Shown here piece by piece: positions 1-11,072 of a stretch of 64,000 nt of DNA; within the stretch, counting starts at the first letter, position 1, and each line of letters opens with the position of its first letter. The notes under the pieces were generated by a model that saw only the letters and a list, made by a program, of their open reading frames with translations, had not been told where the DNA came from and searched no databases. A program made the position numbers and the translations under genes. The DNA is taken from assembly GCA_037043455.1 (NCBI GenBank), contig JAWPHD010000002.1, forward strand, positions 868,001 through 932,000, given 5' to 3'. Origin of the DNA: Cyrtodaria siliqua (taxonomy: Eukaryota; Mollusca; Bivalvia; Adapedonta; Hiatellidae).

Positions 1-50
1 CCCTCCTGTCAATATTGTCCCGACGAAGCTCCAGCTGTCAATTATGCCCC

Positions 51-120
51 TAAATGGCGTTTCACAACAAAAGGGACGCAACACGTATATACTGCGTTTC
101 TATTGTGAAAACGCCATTTA
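51..120. repeat. Hairpin near the outer end of the left arm
   Basis: TAAATGGCGTTTCACAA at 51-67 pairs with TTGTGAAAACGCCATTTA at 103-120, with one base bulged. The right-arm counterpart (about 29240-29305) keeps the hairpin with a few mismatches. It lies next to the outermost satellite-like motif. Confidence 0.7.
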
Positions 121-289
121 TAACAGATTAAGGGGAGGAAGTTTTGTATTGTAATCGTTTAGTTGAAGCACACGTCGATATTGAAAAAACACATGCTATT
201 GTGTTAGAGTTATAAAATAGATTAGATGTATATGTTTCTTATATTTTGCCACTATCTACACGCAATTTCATTTATTATGTGCAATTCTG

Positions 290-478
290 TTGACGAATAA
301 CCGATTACCACGTGTATAGCTCTCCCTACACACGGACCTATGACTTTACACACACCTCCTTCTGAGGATGGCATACTTTCATAGTATGCTTACCAGAGGA
401 AATCGAACCTGTGACGTCTGGGACGAGAGGCAAGTATGACCAAGTATGCTAACCACTCATCCACCACAACAATATGAC
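290..478 (-). repeat. tRNA-derived SINE copy, left arm
   Basis: Read on the minus strand, the head has a tRNA-like A box (TGGATGAGTGGTTAGCATA) and a B box (GGTTCGATTTC). A conserved SINE-type core follows (CATCCTCAGAAGGAGG and a GTCATAGGTCCGTGTGTAG segment). The right-arm copy at about 28893-29070 has lost bases in the A box, so this is the better preserved head. Divergent relatives of the core recur in the arms near 4085-4165 and 5226-5300, in the spacer at 14640-14760, and in CDV3 intron 1. Confidence 0.6.
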
Positions 479-479
479 T

Positions 480-685
480 GGAAGAAATTGTTATTTTCAA
501 TAGACAGGTTGAAGGAAATAAACATAAAGAAGACAACAAAAAAAGAAAAACAAATCAGAAAAAAAACTTTTTTTATTATATTATATTTCTGTATAGAATA
601 GACATATATACACACATCAAAACATATTTAAAAAAAAAAAAAAAACGTACACCAAAAACAATCCTACCCAAAATTCCTACCCCAT
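480..685. other. AT-rich outer arm sequence
   Basis: A-rich and T-rich runs with no recognisable coding or RNA feature. The mirror stretch in the right arm is about 28730-28890. Confidence 0.5.
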
Positions 686-840
686 AGTGGTCTCTTACAT
701 GGGGTATGATTGCTTTTGACTATGGTCTCTTACATGGTGTATGCTTGTTTTTGACTATGGTCTCTTACACGGCGTCGCATTGTTTTTCACTATGCTCTCT
801 TACATGGGGTAGGATTGTTTCTGGTGTACAGTTTTTCATT
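685..840. repeat. 35-bp tandem repeat, left arm
   Basis: The motif TCTCTTACATGGGG starts at 691, 726, 761 and 796, a 35-bp period, with another copy near 891. The right arm has the same block in reverse complement at about 28500-28730 (GTAAGAGACC motifs). Confidence 0.75.
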
Positions 841-1940
841 TATTGATATGCTCTGATGTTGTGCTCTGCTGTTGTACATGTCTACTACAGTCTCTTACAT
901 GGGGTAGGAATTTTGGTGTACAGTTTTGCAATTATTTGATATGTTTTGATATTTGTATACAAGTCTAGACAAAAACAAACAATCAGATTTTTTGATTTTT
1001 TAAAGATCTTTTTGTTTTTAAAGATTTTTTTAGGTCCAAACGCGTTCCTTCAACCTTTGTTTCAATACCGTTCTTCTAGTTACAATTGATTGCAAAGCGG
1101 GTCCTGATATGGTCTGGGATGTCGTGTTCTAAGGTGGATATAATATATCGGCATGGAATGTCTTCGATTCCTAGCACACATTCTCTAATTCACAAAAAGC
1201 GGAGTATACATCTCTCATGATGCTATGCATAACGTTCACGCAATAACTTTCACGCACAGTGCCGTAACCAGACATAAACTGACACCGAGGCAAATAAATA
1301 TATTGGGTGAGAAGTGGGTCGTGGGTCGGGGAGGGCAAGGGCGGATCCGGGGGGTATGGGTGCACCAGGCTAAAATCTGAAAAGTAATAATTATATGCAT
1401 ATAGTAAGCTTTTGTTGGTTGGGGTGTACAGGTGGTAGTGGGATGGGTCTAGGGGCGGGTCCAGTGCGGGCACCGGGAGCACCCCTACCTAAAATCTGAA
1501 ACGTATGTACTTTGATTGTTCTTTGGTTGTTAGTTAGGCAGTGGGGTGGGGGCATGGGCGGATCCAGTTTGCATAAATCCATAAAATAAAGTCTTCTTAC
1601 TTTAGAAAACATCTGGGGAGCATGCACCCTCCTCAGGGGCGGATAAAGGATTTGACATTGGGGGTGGAGCGCAAGTTAAAAAAAAAACAAGTTATAACCA
1701 AAACACACGCACTCACGCACGCACTCAAGTTAAGGGGTGATGCGCAACTTTAAAAAACACTATTTACAGCCAACCCACAACCACTGCCCCCTCCCCCCAA
1801 AAAAACACAAACAACACTCAACAGCAACAACAACAAAAAGCACAAAGCACAAAACAACAACTATTTTTGTCACATAATGCGTACAAGTCACATATTGCAT
1901 ATTAAGTTTTGACGCATTATATGAATAATCACATTCGCCT
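841..1940. other. Outer arm, no gene supported
   Basis: A reading frame of about 100 codons is open on the minus strand (1171-1482) and on the plus strand of the mirror copy (27919-28236). Between the two I count about nine amino-acid-changing and four silent differences, which fits neutral drift rather than protein constraint. The rest is AT-rich, with short CA/CGCA runs near 1700-1730. Confidence 0.55.
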
Positions 1941-2870
1941 CCTATTTATAAAATAATTAGGAAGTAGTAACGGCTTAGGAAATAAACAGTAGGCGAATGT
2001 GAGAATACATACAGGAGAGAAAACATATAAATCAAATATATTAAGCCATTCTGTTATATTTCGTTAAATGATAGCAAGTGATAATGTCTAGGTGATGTGA
2101 GAGATATCCTGATAAGAAAAATGCGATGTCTCTGTCATCTGTTAACTTTCATTTTGTTCCCCGTGAGGTTCCTATTTATAAAATAATTAGGAAGTAGTAA
2201 CGGCTTAGGAAATAAACAGTAGGCGAATGTGAGAATACATACAGGGGAGAAGCCATATAAATCAAATATATTAAGCCATTCTGTTATATTTCGTTAAATG
2301 ATAGCAAGTGATAATGTATAGGTGATGTGAGAGATATCCTGATAAGAAAAATGCGATGTCTCTGTCATCTTTTAACTTTCATTTTGTTCCCCGTGAGGTT
2401 CCTATTTATAAAATAATTAGGAAGTAGTAACGGCTTAGGAAATAAACAGTAGGCGAATGTGAGAATACATACAGGGGAGAAGCCATATAAATCAAATATA
2501 TTAAGCCATTCTGTTATATTTCGTTAAATGATAGCAAGTGATAATGTCTAGGTGATGTGAGAGATATCCTGATAAGAAAAATGCGATGTCTCTGTCATCT
2601 GTTAACTTTCATTTTGTTCCCCGTGAGGTTCCTATTTATAAAATAATTAGGAAGTAGTAACGGCTTAGGAAATAAACAGTAGGCGAATGTGAGAATACAT
2701 ACAGGGGAGAAGCCATATAAATCAAATATATTAAGCCATTCTGTTATATTTCGTTAAATGATAGCAAGTGATAATGTCTAGGTGATGTGAGAGATATCCT
2801 GATAAGAAAAATGCGATGTCTCTGTCATCTGTTAACTTTCATTTTTGTTCCCCGTGAGGTTGCGGGGTAG
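1941..2870. repeat. Four 230-bp tandem units, left arm
   Basis: Units begin CCTATTTATAAAATAATTAG at 1941, 2171, 2401 and 2631, an exact 230-bp period. Each unit contains a C2H2 linker-like stretch. In the second unit, 2223-2261 translates to ANVRIHTGEKPYK. The first unit is more diverged than the others. The right arm has only two units. Confidence 0.92.
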
Positions 2871-3160
2871 ACCCCCACCCCCACCCCCACCCCCACACAC
2901 ACATTCATATTCATTTTGTCATTTTTTATCATGCCCATCATGACACCGCGTATGCAAACGTGGAAACGTGGCTCCATCGTAAATGGAGTGTCTATTATAG
3001 AATTTGCAGCAATTCTGCAGTTTTGCAGGTAAGAAGGTTCTAGGCCCAGTCTTCATATTTTATCTTCATGTAAATGGAGGATGAGCCTGGCGCGTTCGTT
3101 CCTGTTAGGCGTCATATAAACGTTCATGTGTTGTTGCTCCTTAAAACACAAATCAATTCA
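2867..3160 (+). repeat. Dispersed ~290-bp element, copy 1
   Basis: It starts with a run of CCCCCA and continues through CGTGGCTCCATCG, GGTTCTAGGCCCAGTCTTC and TGTAAATGGAGGATGAGCC. It ends near CTTAAAACACAAATCAATTC. The same sequence order recurs at 26462-26755 (the arm mirror), 32100-32425, 39868-39995 (partial) and 55395-55712, so it is an interspersed element outside the palindrome too. Its class is unknown. Confidence 0.75.
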
Positions 3161-5637
3161 ATTAACTTTTTTAAACAGTAGTCGAATGTGAGTATGCATA
3201 CAGGAGAGAAGCCATATAAGCTACATACATTAAGATATTAGGCGATGTGAGAGATGTTTCTATTGTCCTTTAATTTTCCGAATATGCCTAGTTACTCATT
3301 TTAGCAAAGTAGAAGTTACTAGTGCTAATTAACTGCTATACCAGCCGCAATTACGCATTAATCGTGGATATGAATGTGTATGCTCTTTTTTAATTCAAAT
3401 TTCCTAAGCAGTTACTACTTTCTAATTAGAAGTAGAAGTTACTAGTGCCTAGGAATTAACTGAACTATTAGCCGATACATTGAGTATACAGGAGAAATTA
3501 TACCATATTATACCATTTAACGAAATAAAAACTTAATATATGTGACTTGTTTGGATTTTATCCTGCATGAATACACACATTCGCCTACTGTTTAAAATAA
3601 TTACACTTAAAGGGTGTTAGAGACATCTCTCACATCGCCTAGACATTACCACTTACTATTTTTAAAAAAACAAAACTGTCTTTTAGCTTAATTATCACCT
3701 CTTCCTTCTATAATGTACCAGTCGGTTTATTTGCAAGAACACGATTTATTAATTACATGTGAATTGATGAATACTATTGGTATATTATTTGTTACCTTAT
3801 CAAACCATATACAAATGCATAGGGAATCTGCATATTATATAAGAACAATGTTCGTGTGGGGTGTGTGTTGTGGGGGTTGCGGGGAGGGACATACTCTACC
3901 CACCCCTTTCAGATTAGGGGAGAGGTGCTGTCCCCGCTGTTCCTAATTATAGATACTACACACGGTCTAGTCTAATTATCATGGCAGCATCGTTTCCGAG
4001 GAAAGCTCCACGGCATTTTGCCTCATTAACACAGAAATTCAAAGAGATATGTCATGAGCATATATAAGGCATGACTCTTCCTACATGGGACTGGTCTACG
4101 TCTTAACATTTCCTTAGAAGGATGGCATAAGATTCACAGTACCTTGCCCGAATAATGAAAGGTCATTTGCCCAAAACCCTCACTCGGAAAAAAACATTGC
4201 TTGCAATTGTTAGAGTAAGCGAAATGACAAGTGTGCGTACTCACTGGTGAGAAACCGTTTAAGGTACCATATCAGAGTTTATGAATATATCGTCCCTTTC
4301 GCGTATCAATCAATTCACCTAATCAGTTTATTATGTCCCTCAGAACTGTACTGGCGCTATCTCTATTGATATTGTCCTTGAGGACAGTACTGAACCCAGA
4401 GAAGCTGGCAGGTGATATTTTCACAAAGATTAGTATTGACTGTATACGTTTATTGTTTCGCTGAGGACTGTACTGACACACGATTTAAAAGAGCCTTATT
4501 ACATTGAAGCAGACCATTTCTAAAAATAAAAACATCCTTTAGTTTAAATACCACACATTTTTTCTGTCATTATAAAGTACCAGTAGCTTTATATGCAAGA
4601 ACATGATGTCTTAGTACAATGTGACATGATTAATACTTTTGGTATATTCTAGCAGCGAGAATAGTAGCTCTTATGGTGCATACGTACAACAGAGTTACTG
4701 TGATGCCCTTTTAGAATAAGTAGGTATCAGGGTCGACCATATCAAGACAGGTTCATGAAGAGATCAAGCAATGCATGCATAAACAGCCGCCATACAGCAA
4801 TAGATTAAACGTTAACAACCAAGCGTGCATGCATAAAACTCACCAACGAGAAGAATACCTCATCGATCTAGACATTTTCGTACGACTAGTTAATGTTTTT
4901 CAGGTGAATATCTCTGGAATTTTTACATTTCGACATATCTCGCGCTGACACGTATTCTGTGTTTTGAAACTTAAACCCGAACACAGCTAACACAAATCGA
5001 CAACATTAACAGGCAAACGTCAGATATGTGAGTAGGTTGAGTTTCCAAGTACGAAACAAGACGAGGTGCGGGGAATATACTCTGTCAACCCGTCTCAGGT
5101 TATGGGGAGAGGTGCTAGCCACTGTTCTTTTTTTAAACTACACACATTCATTTCTGATTATCATGACAGCCGCTTTTGATGAATGACCGTTCACTATTCG
5201 GGCAAGGTACATGTACTGTGAAACTGCCATCCTTCGAAGGGGATGTTAAGCCGCTGACCAGGCCTATGTACAGGAAGGGCCACACCCTATATAAGTATGC
5301 TCCTTACACATTTTGATGTAATTTTCTGTGTTAATCAGTGACAACATGCCAGCAAAGCCTTCCTCGGAAACGAACTCACTTGGGGAAAAAACATTGCTTG
5401 CAAACAGGTAGGGTAAACGAAAAGACAGGTATGCATACACAATGGTGAGAAACCGTTTAAGGATATGACTATATTGTCCCTTTGGTCTTTCAAGAAAGTG
5501 ACCTAAGCAATTTATTTTGTCCTTCAAGACTTTAGTGACGCTAATTCTTGAAATTGTCCTTGAGGAAAGTACAAAAGCCATGGAAGCCAGTAGGTGATAT
5601 TTTCGTAGAGTTTAGTAGTACTGACTGTATTCGTTTT
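3161..5637. repeat. Linker-relic and SINE-core block, left arm
   Basis: No gene is intact. The block holds repeated segments with zinc-finger linker relics: 3185-3240 reads SNVSMHTGEKPYK, about 4230-4265 reads LTGEKPFK, and about 5430-5465 reads IHNGEKPFK. It also has SINE-core-like stretches (4085-4165 and 5226-5300) and scattered single 37-bp satellite units. Segments recur at about 1.2-kb spacing, so this is a compound repeat. The mirror is 23985-26461. Confidence 0.7.
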
Positions 5638-6944
5638 AGAACAGCACTAACGCTAGCCGGCGATATTGCCCCTGAGGACAGTACTAACGCTAGCTGTTGA
5701 TATTGCCTCTGAGGACAGTACTAACGCTAGCTGTTGACATTGCCCATGAGGACAGGACTAACGCTACCTGTTGATATTGCCTCTGAGGACAGTACTTACG
5801 CTAGCTGTTGATATTGCCTCTGAGGACAGGACTAACGCTACCTGTTGATATTGCCTCTGAGGACAGTACTAACGCTAGCTGTTGACATTGCCCCTGAGGA
5901 CAGGACTAACGCTACCTGTTGATATTGACTTGTGGGCGGTACTAACTGTAGCTGTTGATAGTATCCCTATAAGACGCTGGCTGTTGATATTGTTCATGTG
6001 GATGTTAAAGACAATAGCTGTTGATATTGTAGTTCTACAGCTAGCTCTTGATAACGCCCCCGAGGACATTACTAACCATAACTGTTGGTATTACACTTAG
6101 GACAATACAAACGCTGGCTGTTGATATTGCCCTTGAGGACAATACCAACGCAGGCAGTTGATATTGCCTTTGAGGACAGTACTAACGCTAGCTGCTGATA
6201 TTGCCTCTGAGGACGGTACTTACGGTAGCAGTTGATATTGCCTCTGGAAAGCGATACTAACGCTATATGCTGAAATTGGCCAAGAAGACAGTATAAACGC
6301 TACCTGTTGATATTTCCCTTTAGGGCAGTAATATAAGTGGCTATTGATATTGCCAATGAGGACAGTGTTAAAGCTAGCTGTTGATATTTTCCATGAGGAC
6401 AAAATTAACGCTAGCTGTTGATATTGACCCTGGGAACAGTACTAACGCTATCTGTGGATATAGCCCATTATGACAGTCTTAACGCTACCTGTTGATATTG
6501 CTCATGAGCACATTACTAACTCTGGCTATTGCTTTTGACACTGAGGACAATACTAACGCGGGCTGTTGATATTGTCCCTGAGGACATTACTTACGCTGGC
6601 TGTTGATATTGCCCATTAAGGACAGTACTAACGCTGGCTGTTGATGTTGCCCCTTTGGACAGTACTAACGTCAGCTGTTGATATTGCCCCTGAGAACAGT
6701 ACTAACGATAGCTGTTGATTTTGACCCTGTGGACATTACTCACACTGGATATTGATGTTGCCCCTTAGGACAGTACTAACGGTGGCTGTTGATATTGCCC
6801 CTAAGAACAATACTAACGCTGGCTGTTTATACTTCCACTGAGGACATTAATAACGCTGGCTGTTAACAGTGTCCATGAGGACAGTACTAACTCTGGCTGT
6901 TTATATTGCCAATGAGGCAAATACTAACGATATATATTGATAAG

Positions 6945-7090
6945 TACTGATAAAGGTGATCCTTTGAGAGCAACTAACACAATTAAGAGAATAAAGCAGC
7001 AGTCTCGGTTTTATTGAGTCTGTTCATGAGAAGTAATGGAAGAAGCAACACTTATCACGCCCCCTAGCACCGGCTTAAGCGGTATTACCT
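6945..7090. repeat. Non-satellite interruption in left array A
   Basis: About 145 bp unrelated to the 37-bp unit, with AATAAAGCAGCAGTCTCGG, TTCATGAGAAGTAATGG and ACCGGCTTAAGCGGTATTA. It is present at the mirror position 22525-22690. A weakly similar stretch (GCTGTCTCGGTTTGATTG then TTCATGAACAGTAGTG) lies at 16068-16120, in the diverged third copy. Confidence 0.7.
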
Positions 7091-8112
7091 GAGATTGCCC
7101 CTGAAGGCAGTACTAACGCTAGATGTCGATACTCCCCTTAGAACAATAATAACGCTCACTGTATTGATATTGCCCCTGGGGCCAGTATTAACGCTGGCTG
7201 TTGATATTACCAATGACGGTAGTACTAACGCTGGCTGTTGATATTGCCTCGGAGGACAGTACTACCACTAGCTGTTGATATTGTATTTGAGGACAGTACT
7301 ACTGTTACCCGTTGATGTTGCCTCTGAGGACAGTACTACCGCTCATTATAGTATCTCTATGGTGGTTAAAACAAAGGCTGATGATAGTGCACACGTGGAT
7401 GTTAAAGACACTAGCTGTTTGTTTCCATATGGACAGTACACATGAAAGCTGTTGATACCTCTGCATTTTACTGACTAGCTGTTGATATTGCACCTGAGGA
7501 TAGTTCGAACACTAGCGTGTGATAGTGCCCCTGAGGACATTATTAACGCTAGCTGTTGATAATGCACCTTAGGACAGTACTAACACTAGCTGTTGATATT
7601 GCCACTGAGGACAGTAGTTGTTGGTATTGCACTTCAAAACATTACTAACACTGGCTGTTGATATTGCCACTGAGCACCATACTAACATAGGCTGTTGATA
7701 ATGCACCTTACGAGAGTACTAACGCTAGCTGTTGATATTGCCACTGAGGACAGTACTTACGTTAGTTGTTGGTATATCACTTCAGGACAGTACTAACGCT
7801 TGCTGTTGATATTGCCACTGAGGATCATACTAACGCAGACTGTTGATATTGAGAACAGTACTAATTCTAGCTGTTGATATGACCCCTGAGGATAGTACTA
7901 ACACCAGCTGCTGATATTGCCCCTTAAGATAGTACTAACGCTAGCTGTTGATATTGCCCCTGAGGACAGTACTAAACCTAGCTGTTGATATGGCCCCTGA
8001 GGACAGTACTAACACCAGCTGTTGATATTGACCCTTAGGAAAGTACTATCGCTAGCTGCTGATATTGCCCCTGAGGACAGTACTAAACCTAGCTGTTGAT
8101 ATGACCCTTAAG

Positions 8113-10742
8113 GACAGTGTTATCGATAGCTGTTGATATAGCCCCTGAGGATAGTGTTATCGATAGCTGTTGATATGGCCACTCAGGACAGTGTTATCGA
8201 TAGCTGTTGAAATAGGCCCTGAGGACAGTGTTATCGATAGCTGTTGATATTGCCCCTGAGGACAGTGTTATCGATAGCTGTTGATATTGACCCAGAGGAG
8301 AGTGTTATCGATAGCTGTTGATATGGCCCCTGAGAACAGTGTTATCGATAGCTGTTGATATAGCCCCTGAGGACAGTGTTATCGATAGCTGTTGATATTT
8401 CCCCTTAGGACAGTGTTATCGATGGCTGTTGATATGGCCCCTGAGGACAGTATTATCGATAGCTATTGATATTGACCCTGAGGACAGTGTTATCGATAGC
8501 TGTTGATATTGCCCCTGAGGACAGTGTTATCGATAGCTGTTGATATTGCCCCTTAGGACAGTGATATCGATAGCTGTTGATATTGCCCATTAGGACAGTG
8601 TTATCGATAGCTGTTGATATTGACCCTTACGACAGTGTTATCGATAGCTGTTGATATGGCCCCTGAGGACAGTGTTATCGATAGCTGTTGATATGGCCCC
8701 TAAGGACAGTGTTATCGATAGCTGTTGATATGGCCCCTGAGGACAGTGTTATCGATAGCTGTTGATATGGCCCCTGAGGACAGTGTTTTCGATAGCTGTT
8801 GATATTGACCCTGAGGACAGTGTTATCGATAGCTGTTGATATGGCCCCTTAGGACAGTGTTATCGATAGCTGTTGATATGGCCCCTTAGGACAGTGTTAT
8901 CGATAGCTGTTGATATGGCCCCTGAGGACAGTATTATCGATAGCTGTTGATATTGACCCTGAGGACAGTGTTCTCGATAGCTGTTGATATAGCCCCTGAG
9001 GAAAGTGTTATCGATAGCTGTTGATATTGACCCTGAGGACAGTGTTCTCGATAGCTGTTGATATGGCCCCTGAGGACAGTGTTATCGATAGCTGTTGATA
9101 TTGACCCTGAGGACAGTGTTATCGATAGCTGTTGATATAGCCCCTGTGGCCAGTGTTATCGATAGCTGTTGATATTGACCCTGAGGACAGTGTTATCGAT
9201 AGCTGTTGATATAGCCCCTAAGGACAGTGTTATCGATAGCTGTTGATATTGACCCTGATGACAGTGTTATCGATAGCTGTTGATATTGACCCTTAGGACA
9301 GTGTTATCGATAGCTGTTGATATTGACCCTGAGGACAGTGTTATCGATAGCTGTTGATATTGCCCCTGAGGACAGTGTTATCGATAGCTGTTGATATTGC
9401 CCCTGAGGACAGTGTTATCGATAGCTGTTGTTATTGCCCCTTAGGACAGTGATATCGATAGCTGTTGGTATTGCCCCTTAGGACAGTGTTATCGATAGCT
9501 GTTGATATTGACCCTGAGGACAGTGTTATCGATAGCTGTTGATATGGCCCCTCAGGACAGTGTTATCGATAGCTGTTGATATGGCCCCTGAGGACAGTGT
9601 TATCGATAGCTGTTGCTATGGCCTCTGAGGACAGTGTTATCGATAGCAGTTGATATGGCCAATGAGGACAGTGTTATCGATAGCTGTTGATATTGACCAT
9701 GAGGACAGTGTTATCGATAGCTGTTGATATAGCCCCTTGGACAGTGTTATCGCTAGCTGTTGATATGGCCCCTGAGGACAGTGTTATCGATAGCAGTTGA
9801 TATGGCCCCTGAGGACAGTGTTATCGATAGCTGTTGATATTGACCCTGGGGACAGTGTTATCGATAGCTGTTGATATAGCCCCTTGGACAGTGTTATCGC
9901 TAGCTGTTGATATGGCCCCTTAGGACAGTGTTATCGATAGCTGTTGATATGGCCCCTTAGGACAGTGTTATCGATAGCTGTTGATATTGACCCTGAGGAC
10001 AGTGTTATCGATAGCTGTTGATATGGCCCCTGAGGACAGTGTTATCGATAGCTGTTGATACAGCCCCTGAGGACAGTGTTATCGATAGCTGTTGATATTG
10101 CCCCTTAGGACAGTGTTATCGATAGCTGTTGATATTGCCCCTGAGGACAGTGTTATCGATAGCTGTTGATATTGCCCCTTAGGACAGTGTTATCGATAGC
10201 TGTTGATATTGCCCCTTAGGACAGTGTTATCGATAGCTGTTGGTATTGCCCCTTAGGACAGTGTTATCGATAGCTGTTGATATTGTCCCTGAGGACAGTG
10301 TTATCGATAGCTGTTGATATTGCCCCTGAGGACAGTGTTATCGATAGCTGTTGATATTGCCCCTGAGGACAGTGTAATCGATAGCTGTTGATATAGCCCC
10401 TTAGGACAGTGATATCGATAGCTGTTGATATTGCCCCTTAGGACAGTGTTATCGATAGCTGTTGATATTGACCCTGACGACAGTGTTATCGATAGCTGTT
10501 GATATGGCCCCTGAGGACAGTGTTATCGATAGCTGTTGATATAGCCCCTTAGGACAGTGTTATCGATAGCTGTTGATATGGCCCCTTAGGACAGTGTTAT
10601 CGATAGCTGTTGATATAGCCCCTTGGACAGTGTTATCGATAGCTGTTGATATGGCCCCTGAGGACAGTGTTATCGATAGCTGTTGATATTGCCACTGAGG
10701 ACAGTGTTATCGATAGCTGTTGATATTGCCCCTGAGGACAGT
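8113..10742 (+). repeat. Homogenised ATCGAT core of array A, left
   Basis: About 71 units, almost all GTGTTATCGATAGCTGTTG. The variable positions are after GATAT (T, G or A) and in GCCCC/GACCC and TGAG/TTAG. The right-arm core spans about 18348-21510 with about 86 units. Confidence 0.9.
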
Positions 10743-11072
10743 ATAACGCCAGCTGTTGATATTGGCCCTTAGGACAGTACTAACGCCAGCTGTTGATATT
10801 GACCGATAGGACAGTACTATCGCTAGCTGCTGCTATTGCCCCTTAGGACAGTACTAAAATTAGCAGTTGATATGGCCCCAGAGGACAGTATTGACGTCAG
10901 TTGTTGATATTGTCCCTTAAGATAGAACTAACCCTACTAGCTGTTGATATTGCCCCTGGGGACAGTAATAAACCTAGCTGTTGATATAGCACCTGAGGAC
11001 AGTACTAACCCAGGCTGTTGATATTGGCCCTTAGGACAGTACTATCGCCAGCTGTTGATACTTCCCCTATGG

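Larger units (their letters stand above)
1..11072 (+). repeat. Left arm of giant inverted repeat
   Basis: The reverse complement of this stretch recurs at 17992-29355. Base 1 pairs with base 29355, so the left arm may continue beyond the window. From about 2.4 kb inward every stretch I compared was identical (for example 4861-5120 against 24500-24760, and the satellite edge 10741-11072 against 17992-18340). The outer 2 kb differs by roughly 4-5%: I counted five changes in the terminal 135 bases. Identity stops at 11072, inside the 37-bp array. The arms also differ in repeat copy number: four 230-bp units here and two on the right, about 71 core satellite units here and about 86 on the right. 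The layout resembles foldback elements or large palindromes, but no transposase gene is visible. Confidence 0.93.
5638..11072 (+). repeat. 37-bp satellite array A, left arm
   Basis: The unit is AGCTGTTGATATTGCCCCTG followed by AGGACAGTGTTATCGAT, with a 37-bp period (for example 8281 to 8318). There are about 145 units. The edges (5638-8112 and 10743-11072) carry diverged units of the ACTAACGCTAGC type. The centre (8113-10742) is homogeneous and of the GTGTTATCGATAGC type. Many units could be cut at ATCGAT. The homogeneous core with decayed edges is what unequal exchange in a satellite is expected to leave. Confidence 0.95.

Noticed and set aside
1171..1482. Open frame conserved in both arms as a possible gene
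   Set aside because: Replacement changes outnumber silent ones roughly as expected without selection, and no domain is recognisable.
5264..5581. 105-codon frame identical in both arms (also 24041-24358)
   Set aside because: The arms are identical at DNA level here, so identity gives no evidence for coding. The frame overlaps the linker relics on the other strand and satellite units.
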